Shown here: positions 60,276 through 64,000 of the stretch, piece after piece
Position numbering within the stretch: the first letter of the stretch is position 1
Layout of the letters: the number at the start of each line of letters is the position of its first letter
Assembly (NCBI GenBank): GCA_964617875.1
Contig: CAZUAI010000021.1
Location: 1 to 64,000, forward strand
Origin: CAZMVY01 sp964617875
Lineage (GTDB): Bacteria > Planctomycetota > Phycisphaerae > UBA1845 > PWPN01
Length of the DNA: 64,000 bases
Reading direction: 5' to 3'
Translations under genes and position numbers: made by a program
Notes under the pieces: generated by a model
Seen by the model: only the letters and a program-made list of their open reading frames with translations
Database searches by the model: none
Told to the model about the DNA's origin: nothing

Positions 60276-60290
60276 TAATACGACGTAATA
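60276..60290 (+). promoter_or_regulatory. Operator-like near-palindrome upstream of the 60.3-kb promoter
   Basis: TAATACGACGTAATA differs from its own reverse complement at only one pair besides the centre, and it also contains a direct repeat of CGTAATAC. It lies 7 bases upstream of the -35 box. The regulator cannot be identified; no repressor gene is next to it. Confidence 0.5.
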
Positions 60291-60297
60291 CACCCCC

Positions 60298-60326
60298 TTG
60301 ACAGGCCGACGAGGCGCTGGTAGGAT
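60298..60326 (+). promoter_or_regulatory. Strong sigma-70-type promoter
   Basis: Consensus TTGACA (60298-60303), a 17-base spacer, TAGGAT (60321-60326). The predicted start is near 60333, only about 8 bases before the ATG at 60341. This is the best-matching promoter in the window. Confidence 0.65.
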
Positions 60327-60340
60327 TGAACGCGCTTGTT

Positions 60341-60625
60341 ATGCGCCGCGTGTACCGCACAACCTGCTGTCTCGCATTGTGCCTCGCCCTCGGAGGCATC
60401 GGGGCGGCCATCCATCTGCATCTGGCCGCCCACGAGGGCCCCCACTCACACGCGGACTGCCCCGTGTGCATTCACCTCGCTCACGGCTCGCAGGCCGTGA
60501 TCGACGAAGGCCCTCCGGTTTCGCCGGCGGAGGTCTGGCACGCGATGGCGTTCGTGCCTGCATCGCCGTCCAGCCCCGGCGAGCACCACCGCAACGCCAA
60601 TCCACGGGCCCCGCCTCTCGCCTGA
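60341..60625 (+). CDS. Small Cys/His membrane or secreted protein (DUF2946-like)
   Basis: This 94-residue protein has an N-terminal hydrophobic segment (TTCCLALCLALGGIGAAIHL) and then the metal-ligand-like HLAAHEGPHSHADCPVCIHL. Small proteins with HxHxDCPxC after a membrane segment form the DUF2946-like group, often linked to metal handling. The C-terminal third is Pro/Ala-rich without a clear fold. It has a near-consensus promoter 15 bases before its ATG and an operator-like palindrome upstream. A TTG at 60326 is a possible but less likely start. Function is unknown; a sensor or metal-binding role is inferred. Confidence 0.6.
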   Translation: MRRVYRTTCCLALCLALGGIGAAIHLHLAAHEGPHSHADCPVCIHLAHGSQAVIDEGPPVSPAEVWHAMAFVPASPSSPGEHHRNANPRAPPLA

Positions 60626-60804
60626 TGACACAGCCGCAGCGTTTCCCGGCACGGTGATGACCCTGCGGCCCGGTGCCACTCGCGCGATTCTCCTGCGCAC
60701 AACGAAAGGCATTCGGGCACCGCAGCGGAACTCCGCGCCTCCCAAGCCTGCTGAATCCTTATACATGCGGGACTCCTGCCGGAGCCCCGCGGAGATGTGC
60801 CACC

Positions 60805-61515
60805 ATGCAACGGCGTGCGTTCACGCTGATTGAATTGCTCGTGGTCGTGGCCATCATGGCCCTGCTGGTGTCGATCCTGCTGCCGTCGCTCGCGCGGGCG
60901 CGAGAACAAGGCAAGGTTGCCGTCTGCGCGAGCAACATGCGCGGCCTGGCCCTGGCGGTGCAGATGTACGCCATGAACAACAAAGGGTTTCTCGTCAATT
61001 TCGGCCTGTCTCACGGCGGGTCGGTGGACGAGCAGGAGACATGGCTGAACACGCTGCGCCGCGAGTACCGGGATCGGCTCGTGGCCCGGTGTCCGGCGGA
61101 CGGCAGTCCTTACTGGACGCAGCCCCACCCGGTCACGCGGCAGGTTCGGCGGACCAGCTACGGGGTGAACGACTACCTGTCCGGCCGGGTGGAGGACTAC
61201 GAGGACTTCCGCCGGCTGGACCGCATCCCGCGCGCGGCGAGGACGGTCCTGTTCGTCGAGTTGAACGAAACGACCGACTACGCCTCGTCCGACCACGTGC
61301 ATCCGCCAAACTGGGTTATGCTCGAACGGGAGACGGCTCGGAACGAAATGGCGCTGGACCGCCACCTGGCCAAAGCGGACTATGCGTTCGCCGACAGTCA
61401 CGTGGAACCGCTCCGCTTCGAACGGACCTACCGCAAGAAGAGCATGCGGCGGGTGGGGAGCCGCCTCGTCATCGAGTGGGAGCACAACCTCTACGACCCG
61501 AAGGTGGCATGGTAA
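60805..61515 (+). CDS. Type II pseudopilin-like protein (prepilin-type N-terminus)
   Basis: This 236-residue protein has a perfect type IV prepilin signal (MQRRAFTLIELLVVVAIMAL), with processing expected before Phe6 and Glu at position 5 of the mature chain. The long hydrophobic helix continues LLVSILLPSLARAREQGK and is followed by CASNMRGLALAVQMYAMNN, the usual start of the globular domain in the planctomycete pseudopilin paralogues. The rest (PADGSPYWTQPHPV, DYAFADSHVEPL) resembles the DUF1559/H-x9-DG type ending with the ADSHV motif. It likely builds a pseudopilus or is an envelope substrate. It lies between the small Cys/His gene and the two secreted paralogues. Confidence 0.88.
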   Translation: MQRRAFTLIELLVVVAIMALLVSILLPSLARAREQGKVAVCASNMRGLALAVQMYAMNNKGFLVNFGLSHGGSVDEQETWLNTLRREYRDRLVARCPADGSPYWTQPHPVTRQVRRTSYGVNDYLSGRVEDYEDFRRLDRIPRAARTVLFVELNETTDYASSDHVHPPNWVMLERETARNEMALDRHLAKADYAFADSHVEPLRFERTYRKKSMRRVGSRLVIEWEHNLYDPKVAW

Positions 61516-61590
61516 TCGCACGCATCGTGAAGTTGTTCGAGAGTCTGTAGTGAGAACGGATGATTCGTCCAATGGACGAAGGAGGATGAA

Positions 61591-62211
61591 ATGAAACGTG
61601 TATCTCTCTTGTTGTCGGTTCCGGCGGTCCTGGCGGGCATCACGGCCGGTCCCGCGTTCGCGCATCAGCACGAAGGCGACGTGATCATCGGCCGATCCGC
61701 CTCCGGTCAACTCCGGTTCGAGGCCGACCTTGATGAACCCCGCCTCCTGACGGCCGTGAACCGCCTCCTCAAGGGATGGGCCGCCGACGAGCCCGGCTTC
61801 GAGGCGTTGCTGGAGGATGAGCCGGACGAGGGCTTCTACCGGCTGGCCCCCGGCGCGCAGATCTGGCTCGAGGGCATCCTGCTCGATCCGGCCCTCAAGG
61901 CACGCAATCCGCTGAACCCGCTGCTGGTGATCGACTCGCCGGGCGACCAACTCCTGCTGGGCGACCAGGAACTCCACGACCACGTCATCTGGCACGTGGA
62001 TTCGCTCGACGCGGGGTACGACCCGCTTCAAACCGTCTGGCAGGGCACGTTCCGGCTCGTGGACAAGGGGACGACGGGCTACGCCGCTTCGGAGCCGTTT
62101 TCCCTGAGTTTCACAACGGTCCCCGAACCCGGCACCCTGGCACTGCTGCTCGCCGGCTCCCTGACGGCCGTGCGACGGCGCAAGGCAGGCCGTGCCGCCG
62201 CGGAACGATAG
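61591..62211 (+). CDS. Secreted paralogue A with PEP-CTERM signal
   Basis: This is a 206-residue secreted protein. The signal peptide (residues 1-24) is followed by HQHEGDVIIGRSASGQLRFE and a domain of about 140 residues, with GWAADEPGFEALLEDEPDEG, LAPGAQIWLEGILLDP and ELHDHVIWHVDSLDAGYDP. The C-terminus is PEP-CTERM: VPEPGTLALLLAGSLTAV then RRRK. The gene at 62345 encodes the same domain with a different C-terminus. The histidines at the mature N-terminus and in HDHVIWH might bind metal (inference). The start has the strong ribosome site GAAGGAGG. The promoter at 60298 may drive the set. Confidence 0.85.
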   Translation: MKRVSLLLSVPAVLAGITAGPAFAHQHEGDVIIGRSASGQLRFEADLDEPRLLTAVNRLLKGWAADEPGFEALLEDEPDEGFYRLAPGAQIWLEGILLDPALKARNPLNPLLVIDSPGDQLLLGDQELHDHVIWHVDSLDAGYDPLQTVWQGTFRLVDKGTTGYAASEPFSLSFTTVPEPGTLALLLAGSLTAVRRRKAGRAAAER

Positions 62212-62232
62212 AAGCATTGGTTGCAGCCCGAG

Positions 62233-62271
62233 CCCGCGCTGCCGCGGCGAGCCGCGCCGTGGCAGCGCGGG
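62233..62271. terminator. Strong stem-loop between paralogues A and B
   Basis: CCCGCGCTGCC (62233-62243) pairs with GGCAGCGCGGG (62261-62271), with an inner GC-rich arm. It lies 21 bases after paralogue A and about 70 bases before paralogue B. It could limit read-through between the genes. Confidence 0.5.
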
Positions 62272-62344
62272 CGGGCGCATCGGTCGGTTTTTTCTTTGAT
62301 CCCGGGCAAATGCCCGCCGTTGTCTCACAAAAGGAATGATTGCC

Positions 62345-63121
62345 GTGAAAGCGTATCGAATCACTCCCGCCGCCGCCGGGCTCGCGGCGCTTGTGCTCCT
62401 GGCATCGCCCGTACACGCGCAACATGCGGGCGACCTCTGGATCGGTCGTTCATCCGAAACAACCGGAAAGCAGCTCAAGGTCGCCGTCGCCATCGGCGGC
62501 TTCGATCCATTCGACCCGTTCCACAATCTCGCCGTGCTCGCCCCCTCGTCGGGGTTCTTCGAGGGCTGGAGCAGCGACAGCCCGGGCTTCGACGCCATCC
62601 GCACGCAGTCGCCGCCCGACGATACGTACACACTTGCGCCGGGCGCCGACATCTGGCTGGACATCATCTCCATCGACCCGGCGTTCGCCATCGTCGTCCC
62701 GCCGAACTACGACATCCTTGATGCGCCGGGGCAGTCCGCCCGGCTGGGCAATTCCCAGTTGCACAAGCATCTGATCTGGCTGATCGACAGCACCAGTCCC
62801 GGATTCGATCCGGCCCAGTGTACCTGGCACGCGACGTTCCGCCTGCGGGACGCGGGATCCACCGGCTATGCCCCATCAACGCCATTTACGGTCCGCTTCG
62901 CACGCATGTGGCTTGCCCCGGCCGATTTCGACTGCGACGGCGACGTGGATCTACAGGATTTCACGCGATTTCAGGCATGCTTCAATGGCCCCAATCAGCC
63001 GCCGGCCACGTCCGGCTGTCGCGATGCGGACGCCAACCGCGACGGCGACGTGGACCTTGAAGACTTCAACGTCTTTCAGGCTTGTTTCAACGGCTCGAAC
63101 AATCCCCCCGCGTGCGGGTGA
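62345..63121 (+). CDS. Secreted paralogue B with dockerin-like C-terminus
   Basis: This protein of about 258 residues has the same domain as the preceding gene: GDLWIGRSSETTGKQLKV, FFEGWSSDSPGFDAI, LAPGADIWLDIISIDP and QLHKHLIWLIDSTSPGFDP. Instead of PEP-CTERM it ends in two Asp-rich, EF-hand-like repeats, DFDCDGDVDLQDFTRF and DANRDGDVDLEDFNVF, each followed by QACFNG. The same tail ends the first gene of this window. The GTG at 62345 has AAAGGA 9 bases upstream and is preferred; an ATG at 62336 overlaps that site. The domain's function is unknown. Confidence 0.85.
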   Translation: MKAYRITPAAAGLAALVLLASPVHAQHAGDLWIGRSSETTGKQLKVAVAIGGFDPFDPFHNLAVLAPSSGFFEGWSSDSPGFDAIRTQSPPDDTYTLAPGADIWLDIISIDPAFAIVVPPNYDILDAPGQSARLGNSQLHKHLIWLIDSTSPGFDPAQCTWHATFRLRDAGSTGYAPSTPFTVRFARMWLAPADFDCDGDVDLQDFTRFQACFNGPNQPPATSGCRDADANRDGDVDLEDFNVFQACFNGSNNPPACG

Positions 63122-63216
63122 CCGATCGCAGCGCTCTGCACAGGCACCCGGCTCTCGGCGCGCGCAGAGCACGGGCGATGATATCTCTGGCGTCCACAGG
63201 GGAACGGAGAACGAAC

Positions 63217-63225
63217 TGGTATAAT
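63217..63225 (+). promoter_or_regulatory. Extended -10 promoter of the last gene
   Basis: TGGTATAAT is a perfect extended -10 (TGnTATAAT), with no clear -35. Transcription would start near 63232, leaving a leader of about 65 bases before the ATG. Confidence 0.55.
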
Positions 63226-63296
63226 AATGGTTGTGCTCCGCGGCAGGTCCGCTGGGGATCGGGAAACGTGGCCGGATCGATGGTGGAGATGCAGTT

Positions 63297-64000
63297 ATGA
63301 TGCGTTCGTCACTGGCAACAGTGATGCTCGTGATCGTGTGCGCGGGCAGTTCCCCCGCCGCCCGCGGACAGTGCGCGATCTGGGCACCGCTGACCAACCT
63401 CAGCCGCGATGCCGGCCATTACGCCGTGGACGGCAACCTTGCCGTGGACTCGGCGGGCAAGGTCCACCTCGTCTACCAGAGCTTTCTCGACGCATGGGGC
63501 GCGGCGTATTACGTCACAAACCAGGGCGGATCGTGGTCAACGCCGTTGCAACTCGGCTCGCTCGGCGGGAAGGGCTCGGCGCCGAAGATCGTCATCACGC
63601 CCGATAACAACCTGCACGCCTTCTACGGGAAAGGCAATCTCTACTGGCGGACCAAACCGGTCAGCGGCGGCTCCTGGAGCACCGCCGTGCAGGTGGACGC
63701 CAACCCCGGCGGCGGATCATTCATTGAACAGGTAACCGTCGATGCATCGGGTGGCATCTACTTCATGTACGGACACCTGTTCGACAGCAGCGCGCCCGCA
63801 CGCAACGGGATCTACGGTCGCTACAAGCCGCTCGGGGGTTCGTGGGCCGCGACGGAGCTGATCTACGGGAACAGCGACGACGGCAACTGGCCCTACGGCA
63901 ACGATATCGTCGCAAACGGCAATACGCTCTGGGTCAGCATCGACGTCGACGGCAACTCCTACTTCAAGAAGAAGCCCTCGACGGGCACGTGGCCGTCGGG
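63297..64000 (+). CDS. Secreted beta-propeller-like protein (3' partial)
   Basis: The frame is open from ATG 63297 (or the next ATG at 63300) to the window end, 234 codons, with no stop. A signal peptide (SLATVMLVIVCAGSSPAARG) is followed by repeated beta-blade-like units: HYAVDGNLAVDSAGKVHLVY, GSAPKIVITPDNNLHAFYGK, QVTVDASGGIYFMYGH and NDIVANGNTLWVSIDVDGNS. These are typical of BNR or sialidase-like propellers in surface proteins. The ribosome site GGTGGAG is about 8 bases upstream. The C-terminal sorting signal is outside the window. Confidence 0.8.
   Translation, partial: MMRSSLATVMLVIVCAGSSPAARGQCAIWAPLTNLSRDAGHYAVDGNLAVDSAGKVHLVYQSFLDAWGAAYYVTNQGGSWSTPLQLGSLGGKGSAPKIVITPDNNLHAFYGKGNLYWRTKPVSGGSWSTAVQVDANPGGGSFIEQVTVDASGGIYFMYGHLFDSSAPARNGIYGRYKPLGGSWAATELIYGNSDDGNWPYGNDIVANGNTLWVSIDVDGNSYFKKKPSTGTWPS

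Noticed and set aside
1..64000. tRNA, rRNA, CRISPR, insertion sequence or prophage
   Set aside because: No cloverleaf, regularly spaced direct repeats, transposase, integrase or phage protein was found on reading through both strands; only short palindromic repeats are present.

Overview
The window is GC-rich, densely coded DNA that looks like a chromosomal segment of a planctomycete, most likely of the Phycisphaerae type. The grounds are several secreted proteins ending in PEP-CTERM sorting signals, two proteins ending in the paired dockerin-like motif common in that group, Tat-dependent Gfo/Idh/MocA oxidoreductases, ThuA/DUF6807 and DUF2961 carbohydrate proteins, a FHA protein with a pilin-like tail, a PEGA protein, and palindromic intergenic repeats. 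An anaerobic or facultative life is suggested by an HdrABC-FlxABCD electron-bifurcation locus and a RACo-like corrinoid-protein reactivator. This assignment is inference from gene content. No rRNA, tRNA, CRISPR array, insertion sequence or phage gene was seen.

Layout. 1-3000: two secreted proteins (the first cut by the window edge). 3000-7400, minus strand: arsenate reductase, then an OPT peptide transporter followed by an N-acyl-D-amino-acid deacylase. 7600-15800, plus strand: a large multi-PAS/GAF hybrid histidine kinase with its NarL-type regulator, a REP-like palindrome cluster, then a receiver protein, a chemoreceptor and CheW. The receiver gene and the chemoreceptor gene share an identical AATTGGCC-N5-GGGCTATT element upstream. 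16000-22700, minus strand: seven tightly coupled genes hdrC-hdrB-hdrA-flxD-flxC-flxB-flxA. 23000-26650: an oxidoreductase, a PEP-CTERM phosphodiesterase and a TGS GTPase. 26660-30600, minus strand: the FHA protein and a frameshifted PEGA/zinc-finger protein. 30900-34900: DinB-like protein, RACo-like protein, HD-GYP response regulator. 35100-43700, minus strand: a carbohydrate cluster (agarase-like glycosidase, DUF2961/GH172, Gfo/Idh, giant ThuA-HEAT-F5/8-DUF6807 lipoprotein) ending in a threonine-aldolase remnant. 44000-52100, plus strand: tilS, a membrane glycosyltransferase, an AsmA-like protein and typA. 52200-58700, minus strand: cobalamin adenosyltransferase, O-antigen ligase with TPR-like tail, PurO-type IMP cyclohydrolase and a secreted protein of unknown function. 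58900-64000, plus strand: a PHP phosphoesterase, then a small promoter-controlled set (Cys/His microprotein, pseudopilin, two paralogous secreted proteins with different C-terminal sorting signals) and a secreted protein cut by the window end.

The most noteworthy items are the complete hdr-flx cluster, the shared control element in the chemosensory genes, the sorting-signal swap between paralogues at 61.6-63.1 kb with its nearby promoter and operator-like palindrome, a PurO in a bacterial context, and -10 boxes placed so that some transcripts would be leaderless.
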